Assembly (NCBI RefSeq): GCF_030813495.1
Contig: NZ_JAUSUI010000003.1
Coordinates: forward strand, 186,001-250,000
Length of the DNA stretch: 64,000 nt
Direction: 5' to 3'
DNA from: Ancylobacter polymorphus
GTDB lineage: Bacteria; Pseudomonadota; Alphaproteobacteria; Rhizobiales; Xanthobacteraceae
The notes below the pieces were generated by a model. The model did not search any database. It saw only the letters and a list, made by a program, of their open reading frames with translations, and was not told the DNA's origin. Positions 8,083 through 16,260 of this stretch are shown here, piece by piece. Positions within the stretch are counted from its first letter, which is position 1, and every line of letters begins with the position of its first letter. The position numbers and the translations under genes were made by a program.

Positions 8083-9069
8083 TTAGTGCGCGCCAAGCGC
8101 GTTCTTGCGGGTCTTCCACAGCGAGAAGACGATGCCGCCGGCAATCATCGCCACCGTCACGCCGAGCGAGATCGCCGGGTCGAGCTTGCCGTAATAGTAG
8201 TTCCAGAAGATCTTGCCGCCGATGAATACCAGCACGAGCGCCAGAGCGTATTTGAGGTATTCGAAGCGGTGCACCATGGCGGCCAGAGCGAAGTAGAGCG
8301 CGCGCAGGCCGAGGATCGCCATGATGTTGGCGGTGAAGACGATGTAGGTGTCGGTGGTGATGGCGAAGATCGCCGGCACCGAGTCGACCGCGAAGATCAG
8401 GTCGGCGATGTTGATGACCACCAGCGCCAGGAACAGCGGCGTCACCCACAGCACCATCTTGCCCGTCACCGGGTGCGGCTGGCGCACGATGAAGCGCTGG
8501 CCGTGCAGCTGCGGGGTCACGCGCAGCACGCGGGAGAGCAGGCGCACCAGCGGGTTCTTGGAGATGTCCTGTTCGCCTTCCTTGACGATCAGCATCTTGA
8601 TGCCGGTGCCGATGAGGAACGCGCCGAACAGCAGCAGCACCCAGTCATATTCCTGCACCAGAGCCGCGCCGACGCCGATCATCAGGCCACGCAGCACGAG
8701 CACCGCAATGATACCCCAGACGAGGGCGCGGTACTGATAGATGCGGGGAATGGCGAAATAGCTGAAGATCAGCGAGATGACGAAGACATTGTCGATCGAC
8801 AGCGCCTTCTCGATCGCATAGCCGGTGAAATACTGCATGCTGGCGTCGGCGCCGCGGGAATACCACACCCAGCCGCCGAACAGCACGGCGACGAGGATAT
8901 AGAACAGCGAAAGCCTCAGGCTCTCGGCAATGCCGAGTTCCTTCTCGCCCTTGTTCAGCACGCCGAGATCGAAGGCGAGCAGGATGAAGACGACGGCGAG
9001 GAAGCTCAGCCAGAGCCAGGCGGGCGTGCCGACGATGTCGGCGGTGATCAGCGCAATCAATGTGTCCAT
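8083..9069 (-). CDS. TerC/Alx family integral membrane protein
   Basis: 328 residues with about nine hydrophobic segments. Family hallmarks are the AIEKALSIDNVFVISLIF and NIADLIFAVDSVPAIFAIT segments, whose acidic residues in the membrane are thought to bind metal. TerC/Alx relatives (MeeF, Alx) export manganese or help metalate secreted proteins; the tellurium label is historical. The nearby sitABCD importer makes a manganese role attractive (inference). A hairpin in its leader is listed separately. Confidence 0.85.
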   Translation of the reverse strand: MDTLIALITADIVGTPAWLWLSFLAVVFILLAFDLGVLNKGEKELGIAESLRLSLFYILVAVLFGGWVWYSRGADASMQYFTGYAIEKALSIDNVFVISLIFSYFAIPRIYQYRALVWGIIAVLVLRGLMIGVGAALVQEYDWVLLLFGAFLIGTGIKMLIVKEGEQDISKNPLVRLLSRVLRVTPQLHGQRFIVRQPHPVTGKMVLWVTPLFLALVVINIADLIFAVDSVPAIFAITTDTYIVFTANIMAILGLRALYFALAAMVHRFEYLKYALALVLVFIGGKIFWNYYYGKLDPAISLGVTVAMIAGGIVFSLWKTRKNALGAH

Positions 9070-9110
9070 GGGGTCCTCGGTTCAGGCTCCACGGCGCGCG
9101 ACGGCACGCC

Positions 9111-9142
9111 GAGCTGCGGCGCCGGGGAAGGCGACGCAGCTC
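9111..9142 (-). promoter_or_regulatory. Hairpin in the terC leader
   Basis: Arms GAGCTGCG (9111-9118) and CGCAGCTC (9135-9142) with an inner GCC/GGC pairing and a GGGGAA core lie 42-73 nt upstream of the terC ATG. Leader structures control many terC/alx genes, but the conserved yybP-ykoY manganese riboswitch core was not recognised here. It may be a simple attenuator or mean nothing. Confidence 0.35.
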
Positions 9143-9240
9143 GTTCGTGCGGACATGCGGGGAGCATGGGTGGATTGAGGGCCGACATGGCGGCGGTGCC
9201 GTCAGAGGGACCCGGACCTCAGCTGGGGCGAAAGGGAAGG

Positions 9241-9477
9241 TCAGCGCAGGCGCGGGAGGGCCAGATCGGTGAAGCGCCCGGGGCGGCGCGTGGCCCGCAC
9301 CTCGGCCCTCTCGCGCCCTTCGCGGCGCAGATAGTCGATCTGGGCGAGAATCTGGCGCTTGATGCGCTTGAGCGCCATCAGGCGTTCGCCATCCGGCTTC
9401 TCCCGGCGACGCTCCGCCGCGAGTTCGACATCGAGCAATTGGCTCCGGGTCGTCAACGACTTGAGGAACTGGTCCAC
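9241..9477 (-). CDS. DUF465 (YdcH family) small protein
   Basis: 78 residues, predicted helical, with the DUF465 pattern of a basic stretch followed by RLMALKRIKRQILAQIDYL. The family is widespread in proteobacteria and its role is not established. Start is GTG at 9477 with a near-perfect AAGGAGG ribosome site 5 nt away. It is upstream of terC in the same direction with a 171-bp gap, and diverges from the OxyR-like gene. Confidence 0.75.
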   Translation of the reverse strand: MDQFLKSLTTRSQLLDVELAAERRREKPDGERLMALKRIKRQILAQIDYLRREGRERAEVRATRRPGRFTDLALPRLR

Positions 9478-9551
9478 GTCAACCTCCTTTCAACGGGGAC
9501 AAGATGGCGTGGACGCGACCATAGTTCCAATGCATAGTCTTAATAGTATCG

Positions 9552-9566
9552 ATAGCCAGGAGCTAT
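9552..9566. promoter_or_regulatory. OxyR-type ATAG-N7-CTAT site at the start of the OxyR-like gene
   Basis: ATAG (9552-9555) and CTAT (9563-9566) with 7-nt spacing match the half-site pattern bound by OxyR. Three further ATAG tetramers occur at 9521, 9534 and 9543. The site overlaps the ribosome site of the regulator, so autorepression is a simple reading. Not tested. Confidence 0.45.
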
Positions 9567-9571
9567 GAGGC

Positions 9572-10492
9572 TTGGCCTTCCGTCCGACCCATCGCCAGTT
9601 GGAATATGCCGTGGCCCTCGCCGAGACCGGTCATTTCGGCGCGGCGGCGCGTCGCTGCCATGTCTCGCAACCCACGCTTTCCGTGCAGATCGCCCAGTTG
9701 GAAGCGCAGCTCGGCACCCCGCTGTTCGACCGCACGCCCGGCCGGGTGCAGCCCACCGCCATCGGGATGCGGGTGATCGAGGCGGCGCGCTCCGTGCTGC
9801 TGACGCTGGATGACATTGTGGCGGTGGCGGCGAGCGGGGCGCGAAATCTCGGCGGGCTGATCCGGCTCGGCGTGGCCCCGACCTTCGGCCCCTATTTCCT
9901 GCCGCATCTGCTCTCGCCCCTGCACGCCCGTTTCCCGTCGCTGCAGATCTACATCAAGGAGGAGCGCCCGGCGGCGATCCTGCGCGAGGTGGTGTCGGGC
10001 GCGCTCGACTGCGGCCTGGGGCCGGCGCCGGATTCCGGCCACGCCGTTACCTTCCGCCGGCTGTGCCGTGAAACCATTTTTCTCGGCGTGCCGAAGGATC
10101 ATCCGCTCGCCGCGCTCGGCCATGTCGATCCACAGGCGCTGCGCGGCGAGAGGCTCCTCACCCTGGGGCGTGGGCATCATCTGTTCGAGCGCACGCGCCA
10201 ACTCGCGGCGGCCTGCGGGGCCGAGATGCGGGAGGATTATGAGGGCACCAGCCTCGACGCGCTGCGCCAGATGGTGCTGATGGGCATGGGAATGTCGCTG
10301 TTTCCCGAGCTTTACGCCCGCTCGGAATTCCGCATGGAGGACGACATCGCCCTGCTTACCCTCGATGGCTGGCCGGCCAGCCGGGAGATGGGCTATTTCT
10401 GGCGTGCCGGTAACGGGCGGGCGGCACAGTTCGAGGAACTGGCGCGCGAGAGCGAGGCGACCTGCGCCACGCTCGGTCTCGGTTCCCGGTGA
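9572..10492 (+). CDS. OxyR-like LysR regulator lacking the redox cysteines
   Basis: 306 residues; the N-terminus RPTHRQLEYAVALAETGHFG and the helix-turn-helix AAARRCHVSQPTLSVQI are close to OxyR, as is the LLTLGRGHHL...TSLDALRQMV region. Aligned without gaps to E. coli OxyR between GH and TSL (22 residues each), Cys199 corresponds to His203 and Cys208 to Ala212. A lone Cys215 lies nearby. So it should not form the classic disulfide. It starts with TTG at 9572, with AGGAG 9 nt upstream; the ATG at 9565 is in another frame. It converges with sitABCD (7 bp between stops). Confidence 0.82.
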   Translation: MAFRPTHRQLEYAVALAETGHFGAAARRCHVSQPTLSVQIAQLEAQLGTPLFDRTPGRVQPTAIGMRVIEAARSVLLTLDDIVAVAASGARNLGGLIRLGVAPTFGPYFLPHLLSPLHARFPSLQIYIKEERPAAILREVVSGALDCGLGPAPDSGHAVTFRRLCRETIFLGVPKDHPLAALGHVDPQALRGERLLTLGRGHHLFERTRQLAAACGAEMREDYEGTSLDALRQMVLMGMGMSLFPELYARSEFRMEDDIALLTLDGWPASREMGYFWRAGNGRAAQFEELARESEATCATLGLGSR

Positions 10493-10499
10493 GCCCCGC

Positions 10500-11339
10500 T
10501 CAGCCGGCCTCGCCCGCCTCGATCCGGCGTGTCTTCAGCGAGGCGCGCAGCAGCGCGGCGATGAACACAACGCTCATAAGCAGCACGATGGTCGGCGCCG
10601 GGGCGCTGTCGAGGAAGAAGGAGAGATAGACGCCCAGCAGCGAGGCGATCACCGCCACCGCCAGCGCCGCCGCCAGCATGGCGCCGAAGGTGCGGGTGAG
10701 GAGAAAGGCGATGGCTCCCGGCGCGATCAGCATGGCGATGGCGAGGATCAGCCCGACGGCGGTGAGCGCGCCGACAATGGTGAGCGAGATGAGGCACAAA
10801 AGGCCGTAATGCAGCCACCCGACCGGCAACCCGACGGCGCGCGCCTGCACGGGATCGAAGGCGTGCAGCAGGAAGTCGCGCCACTTCAGCGCGATTACGG
10901 CCGCCACCACGGCGGCCACCAGCGCCGTCTCGCCAATATCGCGCCAGGAAACGCCGAGCATGTCGCCGAACAGGATATGGTCGAGATGCACCTCGGACTG
11001 GATCTTCACATAGAGCACCAATCCGACGCCGAACATGCCGGAGAACACGATGCCCATCACCGTGTCCTGCTTGATGCGGCTATTGTCCTTGAGATAGCCG
11101 GTCGCCACCGCGCAGAACATGCCGGCGGCGAAGGCGCCGAGCGCCAGCGGCAGGCCGACGATATAGGCCAGCACTACGCCGGGGAAAACGGCATGGGAAA
11201 TGGCGTCGCCCATCAGCGACCAGCCCTTCAGCACCAGGAAGCAGGACAGCAGCGCCATCGGCACCGCCACGAGCCCGGAGATGACGAGCGCGTTGACCAT
11301 GAAGTCGAACTGGAACGGGGTGAGCAGCGTCTCGATCAT
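10500..11339 (-). CDS. sitD: Metal ABC transporter permease (SitD)
   Basis: 279 residues with about eight hydrophobic helices, of the ABC-3 (ZnuB/MntB/SitC-SitD) family: the LKGWSLMGDAISHAVFPGVV segment is diagnostic. It forms the membrane channel with SitC. The start codon overlaps the sitC stop by 4 nt. The substrate is probably Mn2+ (also Fe2+ in some Sit systems), judged from the operon and its operator sites. Confidence 0.88.
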   Translation of the reverse strand: MIETLLTPFQFDFMVNALVISGLVAVPMALLSCFLVLKGWSLMGDAISHAVFPGVVLAYIVGLPLALGAFAAGMFCAVATGYLKDNSRIKQDTVMGIVFSGMFGVGLVLYVKIQSEVHLDHILFGDMLGVSWRDIGETALVAAVVAAVIALKWRDFLLHAFDPVQARAVGLPVGWLHYGLLCLISLTIVGALTAVGLILAIAMLIAPGAIAFLLTRTFGAMLAAALAVAVIASLLGVYLSFFLDSAPAPTIVLLMSVVFIAALLRASLKTRRIEAGEAG

Positions 11340-12202
11340 GTGGACGCCTCCGAACTCATGGCTTCCGCCGCCCGCCGCCGCGCGGCCAGCATGCCGTGCT
11401 TGGGCGCGAAGACGAAGGCGGCGAGGAAAACCGCCGTCTGCAGAACCACGATGATGCCGCCGGTGGCGCCGTCGAGGAAATAGCTGGCATAGGCGCCGAG
11501 AAAGCTGGTGCCGGCGCCGATGACGACGGCGATCGCCAGCAGGCGGGGGAAACGGTCGGCCAGCAGATAGGCGGTGGCGCCGGGCGTCACGACCAGGCAG
11601 ATGACAAGGAAGGCACCCACGGTCTGCAGCGCAGCGACGGTGGACGCCGCCAGCAGGGTGAAGAACAGGATCTTGAGCGCCGTGGGCTTGAGGCCGATAG
11701 AGCGCGCATGCGCCTCATCGAAGAACACCGCCATCAGGTCGCGCCACTTCACCAAGAGGATGGCCAGCGAGAGCGTGCCGATGATCGCCAATTGCAGCGT
11801 GTCCTCCGGCGTGATGGTGAGGATGTTGCCGAGCACGATGGTCTGGATGTTCACCGAGGTCGGCGACAGCGAGACCATGAACAGGCCCAGCGCGAAGAAG
11901 GAGGAGAAGATCAGCCCGATGATGGCGTCCTCCCGCAGCTTGGTGCGCTGGTTGAGGAACAGCATCGCCGCCGCCGCCAGCCCGCCGGAAAAGAAGGCGC
12001 CGATGGCGAAGGGCAGGCCGAGCATATAGGCGCCGGCGACGCCGGGCACGATGGCGTGGGACAGCGCGTCGCCGATCAGCGACCAGCCCTTGAGCATGAG
12101 ATAGCAGGAGAGGAACGCGCAAACCGCGCCGACAAGGGCCGAGACCCACATGGCGTTGCGCATGTATTCGTAACCGAAGGGTTCCGCCAGCAGGGCGATC
12201 AC
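11336..12202 (-). CDS. sitC: Metal ABC transporter permease (SitC)
   Basis: 288 residues from a GTG at 12202 that overlaps the sitB stop (GTGA). A longer reading to an ATG at 12232 lies inside sitB and adds no family sequence. [20 protein letters not shown] is the ABC-3 family signature, and about eight or nine transmembrane helices are visible. It pairs with SitD; both are driven by SitB. Confidence 0.88.
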   Translation of the reverse strand: MIALLAEPFGYEYMRNAMWVSALVGAVCAFLSCYLMLKGWSLIGDALSHAIVPGVAGAYMLGLPFAIGAFFSGGLAAAAMLFLNQRTKLREDAIIGLIFSSFFALGLFMVSLSPTSVNIQTIVLGNILTITPEDTLQLAIIGTLSLAILLVKWRDLMAVFFDEAHARSIGLKPTALKILFFTLLAASTVAALQTVGAFLVICLVVTPGATAYLLADRFPRLLAIAVVIGAGTSFLGAYASYFLDGATGGIIVVLQTAVFLAAFVFAPKHGMLAARRRAAEAMSSEAST

Positions 12203-13089
12203 GGGGCGTTCTCCCGCGTGCGGGGCGCGCATTCGCCCTTCTCGCCGTAAAACACCAGCGGGCGCTCGTCGTCCGTCAGCACGGCGAGCTGGCGGCTGTC
12301 GTCGTCCGCGTGCAGCCCCGCGCCGCTCAGCACGAAATGGCGCAGCACGCCGCCGAAGGTCTTCTCCAGATTGGCCTCGGTGAAGGTCTCGGCCGTCGGG
12401 CCATAGGCGAGCACGGTGCCTTTCACCAGCACGGTGCGGTCGCAGAATTCCGGCACGCTGCCGAGGTTGTGGGTCGAGACCAGCATCACCCGCCCCTCGT
12501 CGCGCAGCGCGCGCAGCAAGGCGATGATCGCCTCCTCGGTCTTCACGTCGACCCCGGTGAAGGGTTCGTCGAGCAGGATCACCTTGGCGTCCTGCGCCAG
12601 TGCGCGGGCGAGGAAGACGCGCTTCTTCTGCCCGCCGGAGAGTTCGCCGATCTGCCGCTTGCGGAACTCGCTCATATTGACGCGGGCCAGCGCGTCCGTG
12701 ACCGCCGCCCGGTCGGCGGCGCGGGGAATGCGCATGAAGCCCATATGGCCGTAGCGGCCCATCATCACCACGTCTTCCACCAGCACGGGGAAGTTCCAGT
12801 CCACTTCCTCGCTCTGCGGCACATAGGCGACGAGGTTGCGCTTCAGCGCCTCGGCCACACTGGCGCCGAGAATGCGGATCTCACCCGAGGCAAGGCGCAC
12901 GAAGCCCATGATCGCCTTGAACAGGGTCGACTTGCCCGAGCCATTGACCCCCACCAGCGCGGTGATGGTGCCGGTGGGGATGGTGAAGCTGGCGTCGCGC
13001 AGGGCGGTGTGGCCGTTGCGATAGGTCACCGAGACGTGGCGGACGGCGAGCCCCTCGCCGGCGCTGGATAAGGCAAGCGGGGCATTCAT
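12199..13089 (-). CDS. sitB: Metal ABC transporter ATP-binding protein (SitB)
   Basis: 296 residues: Walker [10 protein letters not shown] (47-55), the Q-loop PQSEEVDW, the signature [15 protein letters not shown] and the Walker [13 protein letters not shown]. The [12 protein letters not shown] stretch is typical of Mn/Zn/Fe importers. The C-terminal tail beyond residue 245 is longer than in minimal subunits. It overlaps sitA and sitC by 4 nt on each side, so the four genes form one tightly coupled operon. Confidence 0.9.
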   Translation of the reverse strand: MNAPLALSSAGEGLAVRHVSVTYRNGHTALRDASFTIPTGTITALVGVNGSGKSTLFKAIMGFVRLASGEIRILGASVAEALKRNLVAYVPQSEEVDWNFPVLVEDVVMMGRYGHMGFMRIPRAADRAAVTDALARVNMSEFRKRQIGELSGGQKKRVFLARALAQDAKVILLDEPFTGVDVKTEEAIIALLRALRDEGRVMLVSTHNLGSVPEFCDRTVLVKGTVLAYGPTAETFTEANLEKTFGGVLRHFVLSGAGLHADDDSRQLAVLTDDERPLVFYGEKGECAPRTRENAP

Positions 13090-14021
13090 TGCGACAACCC
13101 CTTGGCGAGGCCCTTTTCCAGCGTGCCCGTGGTGACGGTGAGAAGGTCGATATAGGTCGGCACCGGGCCGTCCGCCTCGCTCAGCGAATCCACATAGAGC
13201 ACGCCGCCATAGAGCGCGCCGGTCTCCCGCGCCACCTGCTGCGCCGGCTTGTCGGAAACGGTGCTTTCGCTGAACACGGCGGGAATCTTGTTGGCGCGCA
13301 CGGCGTCGATCACCTTGCGCACCTGCTGCGGCGTGCCCTGCTGGTCGGCGTTGATCGGCCAGAGATAAAGCTCCTTCAGCCCGAAATCCCGCGCGAGATA
13401 GGAGAAGGCGCCCTCGCTCGACACCAGCCAGCGCTTGTCGGCGGGAATGGCGTCGAGCTCGGCGCGGATCGGCGCGACGGCGGCCTCGATCTTCGCCTTG
13501 TAGGCGCTCGCATTGGCCGCGTAGGTCGCGGCATTCGCGGGGTCGTATTTCATGAAGGCGTCGCGGATATTGTCGACATAGATCAGCGCATTGGTGGGCG
13601 ACATCCAGGCATGGGGGTTCGGCTTGCCGCTATAGGGCCCCTGCGAGATGCTGATCGGATCGACGCCGGCGGAGACGACGACGCTGGGCACACCCTTGAG
13701 ATTACGGAAGAACTTCTCGAACCAGAGTTCGAGGTTCAGCCCGTTCCAGAGGATCAGCTGGGCGCCCTGCGCGCGCTGTATGTCGCCGGGCGTGGGGGCG
13801 TAGTTATGAATTTCGGCGCCCGGTTTGGTGATGGATTCCACCACCGCCGCGTCGCCGGCCACGTTGCGCGCCATGTCGGCGATGACGGTGAAGGTGGTCA
13901 CCGCCTTGAATTTCGGCGCCGCCGGCGCGCTTTCCTGCGCTGCCAGGCCAGTCATACCGGAGGCAACGATACCGGCCGCCACCAGGCTCCGCAGAACCGC
14001 CCGTCTCGACCCGTGCCACAT
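13086..14021 (-). CDS. sitA: Metal ABC transporter substrate-binding protein (SitA)
   Basis: 311 residues, cluster A-I metal-binding protein. The N-terminus [13 protein letters not shown] followed by a hydrophobic stretch is a Tat-like or Sec signal peptide with likely cleavage near ALAAQ. Metal ligands typical of the family are visible at His72, His137 (NPHAWMSP) and Glu203, with an Asp near the C-terminus (YVDSLS). It captures Mn2+ or Fe2+ in the periplasm. It is the first gene of sitABCD and sits behind two TGC...GCA operator copies. Confidence 0.9.
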   Translation of the reverse strand: MWHGSRRAVLRSLVAAGIVASGMTGLAAQESAPAAPKFKAVTTFTVIADMARNVAGDAAVVESITKPGAEIHNYAPTPGDIQRAQGAQLILWNGLNLELWFEKFFRNLKGVPSVVVSAGVDPISISQGPYSGKPNPHAWMSPTNALIYVDNIRDAFMKYDPANAATYAANASAYKAKIEAAVAPIRAELDAIPADKRWLVSSEGAFSYLARDFGLKELYLWPINADQQGTPQQVRKVIDAVRANKIPAVFSESTVSDKPAQQVARETGALYGGVLYVDSLSEADGPVPTYIDLLTVTTGTLEKGLAKGLSQ

Positions 14022-14034
14022 GCCCGTCTCCTCT

Positions 14035-14098
14035 TGCGAATGAGTTGCAAGATCATATTAGGGCGCGAATCGGAATATGCAACTGCGAATGAGTTGCA
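14035..14098 (-). promoter_or_regulatory. sitA promoter with two identical 15-bp TGCGAATGAGTTGCA operators
   Basis: The imperfect palindrome TGCGAATGAGTTGCA occurs at 14035-14049 and again at 14084-14098, 49 bp apart. The second lies within a longer dyad, TGCAACT-N7-AGTTGCA (14078-14098). On the minus strand a TTGCAT / TAATAT pair with 16-nt spacing sits between and overlapping them, about 50 nt before the sitA ATG. The pattern resembles the manganese-responsive Mur (Fur family) sites of alphaproteobacteria; repression by Mn-Mur is inferred. Confidence 0.7.
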
Positions 14099-14248
14099 GA
14101 AATGGGGGCCCGACGGACAAGGGCATCAGGATCGCAGCAGTGTGATTTCCGGTGACACGTTCCGCTGTCATGATCGCAGCGAGCCACATCATCGTTTGAA
14201 GTGGAACGATTGGCGGGGCCCCTTCGAGGCATGAAGATCTGGACTGCC

Positions 14249-14274
14249 GGAACCGCGAACCCGGCTGCTCGGTT
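14249..14274 (+). promoter_or_regulatory. EcfG-type promoter GGAAC-N17-GGTT
   Basis: GGAAC at 14249-14253 and GGTT at 14271-14274 have the spacing of alphaproteobacterial EcfG general-stress promoters. It lies 20 nt before the DUF2188 gene. The -10 differs from CGTT by one base but equals that of the phospholipase D operon promoter in this window. Confidence 0.6.
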
Positions 14275-14294
14275 AGTTCGCGGGAGGATCATCC

Positions 14295-14558
14295 ATGAGC
14301 CACATTCGCTACGAGATCGTCGAGCATGACGGGGGCTGGGCCTACAAGCTCGGCGACGTGTTCTCGGAAACCCATCCGACCCATGAGTCGGCCCTCGCCG
14401 CCGCGCGCGATGCCGCAGCACGGCAGTCGATCTCCGGCGAAACCCGGCCCATCGCCTATCAGGACCGCAGCGGGCGCTGGCATGAGGAGGTCGCACAGGG
14501 CGGCGATCGCCCCGAGGTGGAAGTCGAGGATACCGCCAAGGATGCCCCGCGCGTCTGA
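14295..14558 (+). CDS. DUF2188 small protein
   Basis: 87 residues with the DUF2188 pattern (YEIVEHDGGWAYKLGD, then THESALAAARDAAA). Members are small soluble proteins of unknown function. A GGGAGG ribosome site precedes the ATG. A second DUF2188 protein is encoded at 18621-18869, on the other side of opgGH, and both units carry stress-type promoters, so a role in stress physiology is likely (inference). Confidence 0.78.
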   Translation: MSHIRYEIVEHDGGWAYKLGDVFSETHPTHESALAAARDAAARQSISGETRPIAYQDRSGRWHEEVAQGGDRPEVEVEDTAKDAPRV

Positions 14559-14730
14559 GCCGTGATCGTGGCGGCGGTCCCGCCGCTCGGCTCGCTGCGG
14601 AACGGCTTTCCCCTGCACCGCCGCCCGGCCGCGTAAATCTGCCGCACCGCACAAATCCGGGAACCCTTGGCGCCGTTGGCACTTGTCTCGGCGGGAAGGG
14701 CGTGCCGCCCTGGAACGCGCGAGGTCAGGC

Positions 14731-16260
14731 ATGCATCGACGTCACCTGTTGCTGGGAATGGGGCTCCTGGCGATGGCGCCGGTGCCGTTCGCCCGCCTCG
14801 GCATCAGCGAAGCGTTGTCGGATGAGGAGGACCAGGTCGCGCCATTCGACGCGCAGACCGTCCGACAGCTGGCGCGCGAGATGGCGGCCAAGCCTTATCG
14901 GCCCGCTGATGGCCGGTTGCCCCGTCCGCTCGACACTCTCAGCTATGATGATTACCGCAACATCCGCTTCAATGCCGAGCGGACGCTGTGGCGCACGGAG
15001 AGCACGGGCTTTCAGGCCCAGCTCTTTCACCGCGGCTTCCTGTTCCGCGACCGTGTGGATGTGTACCAGGTGGCCGACGGCAAGGCGCACCGCATTCCCT
15101 ACGACCCCGGCCTGTTCCGCTTCGAGCACGGCGTGCCGCAGCCGCCGGACCGGGCCGATCTCGGTTTCTCCGGCTTCCGCCTGCACGGGCCGATCAACCG
15201 CCCGGATTATTTCGACGAGATCGCCGCCTTTCAGGGCGCCAGCTATTTCCGCGCCGTCGGCAAGGGGCAGGTCTATGGCTCTTCGGCGCGCGGGCTGGCG
15301 GTGAAGACCGGCGATGCCGGTGGCGAAGAGTTTCCCGCGTTCCGTGCCTTCTGGCTGGAAAGGCCGCGCCCCGGCGTCGACTCGCTGGTGATCCACGCCC
15401 TGCTTGATAGCCCCAGCGCGACGGCCGCGCACCGCTTCACCATCCGCCCCGGCGACGAGACGCTGATGTCGGTGGAGATGACGGTTTATCCGCGCGTCGA
15501 CATTGATCAGGTCGGCATCGGCGCGCTCACCAGCATGTTCATGTTCGGCCCCAATGACCGCGATGGCATCGATGATTTCCGCCCCATGGTGTGCGACGCC
15601 AACGGCCTCGCCATCGCCACCGGCAGCGGCGAGCGGCTCTGGCGGCCGCTCTCCAATCCGCAGCGGCTGCAGATTTCCTCCTTCGCCGTTTCCGATCTCC
15701 GGGGCTTCGGCCTCATGCAGCGCCAGCGCTCCTTCTTCGACTATCAGGACCTTGAAGCGCGCTATGAGCGCCGGCCGAGCGTCTGGGTCGAGCCGATCGG
15801 CGACTGGGGCGACGGCTCGGTGATGCTGATCGAGATACCCACGCCCGAAGAGGTGCACGACAACATCGTCGCCTTCTGGCGCCCGCGCGAGCCGCTGCGC
15901 AAGGGGCGGGAATACAGCACCACCTATCGCCTGCACTGGGGCTGGTCCGGCCCGGACCGTTCGGATGTCGGCCGGTTCGTCGCCACCCGGGTCGGCGGCA
16001 ATAGCGACCGTCGTTTGTTCGTGCTCGACGTGGTCGGCGACAAGGTGAAGGAACTGCCAAGGGAGAATCTTGCCGCACGCGTCACCTCCGGCAGCGGCGA
16101 GGTTCGCGATGTGGTGCTGCAACAAAATCCCGAAACCGGCGGCTGGCGCATCTCCTTCGTGCTGGAACCGCGCGGCGCCACATTGGCCGAACTGCGCGCC
16201 GATCTTGTGCACGGCGAGGAGCGTCTGGCCGAGACCTGGGTCTATCGGTGGACGGCGTGA
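14731..16260 (+). CDS. opgG: Periplasmic glucan biosynthesis protein (OpgG/OpgD family)
   Basis: 509 residues; MdoG/OpgG family from LSYDDYRNIRFNAERTLW through IGALTSMFMFG to the C-terminal Ig-like domain ending ETWVYRWTA. The N-terminus MHRRHLLLGMGLLAMAP is a signal peptide, so it acts in the periplasm, where it shapes osmoregulated beta-glucans. The ATG at 14731 is preferred over the TTG at 14683, which adds 16 non-family residues. It could be OpgD rather than OpgG. A weak GGAAC-N16-acTT match lies at 14660-14684. Confidence 0.88.
   Translation: MHRRHLLLGMGLLAMAPVPFARLGISEALSDEEDQVAPFDAQTVRQLAREMAAKPYRPADGRLPRPLDTLSYDDYRNIRFNAERTLWRTESTGFQAQLFHRGFLFRDRVDVYQVADGKAHRIPYDPGLFRFEHGVPQPPDRADLGFSGFRLHGPINRPDYFDEIAAFQGASYFRAVGKGQVYGSSARGLAVKTGDAGGEEFPAFRAFWLERPRPGVDSLVIHALLDSPSATAAHRFTIRPGDETLMSVEMTVYPRVDIDQVGIGALTSMFMFGPNDRDGIDDFRPMVCDANGLAIATGSGERLWRPLSNPQRLQISSFAVSDLRGFGLMQRQRSFFDYQDLEARYERRPSVWVEPIGDWGDGSVMLIEIPTPEEVHDNIVAFWRPREPLRKGREYSTTYRLHWGWSGPDRSDVGRFVATRVGGNSDRRLFVLDVVGDKVKELPRENLAARVTSGSGEVRDVVLQQNPETGGWRISFVLEPRGATLAELRADLVHGEERLAETWVYRWTA

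Noticed and set aside
9070-9240. yybP-ykoY manganese riboswitch before terC
   Set aside because: The conserved paired core of that riboswitch was not found; only a simple hairpin could be supported.
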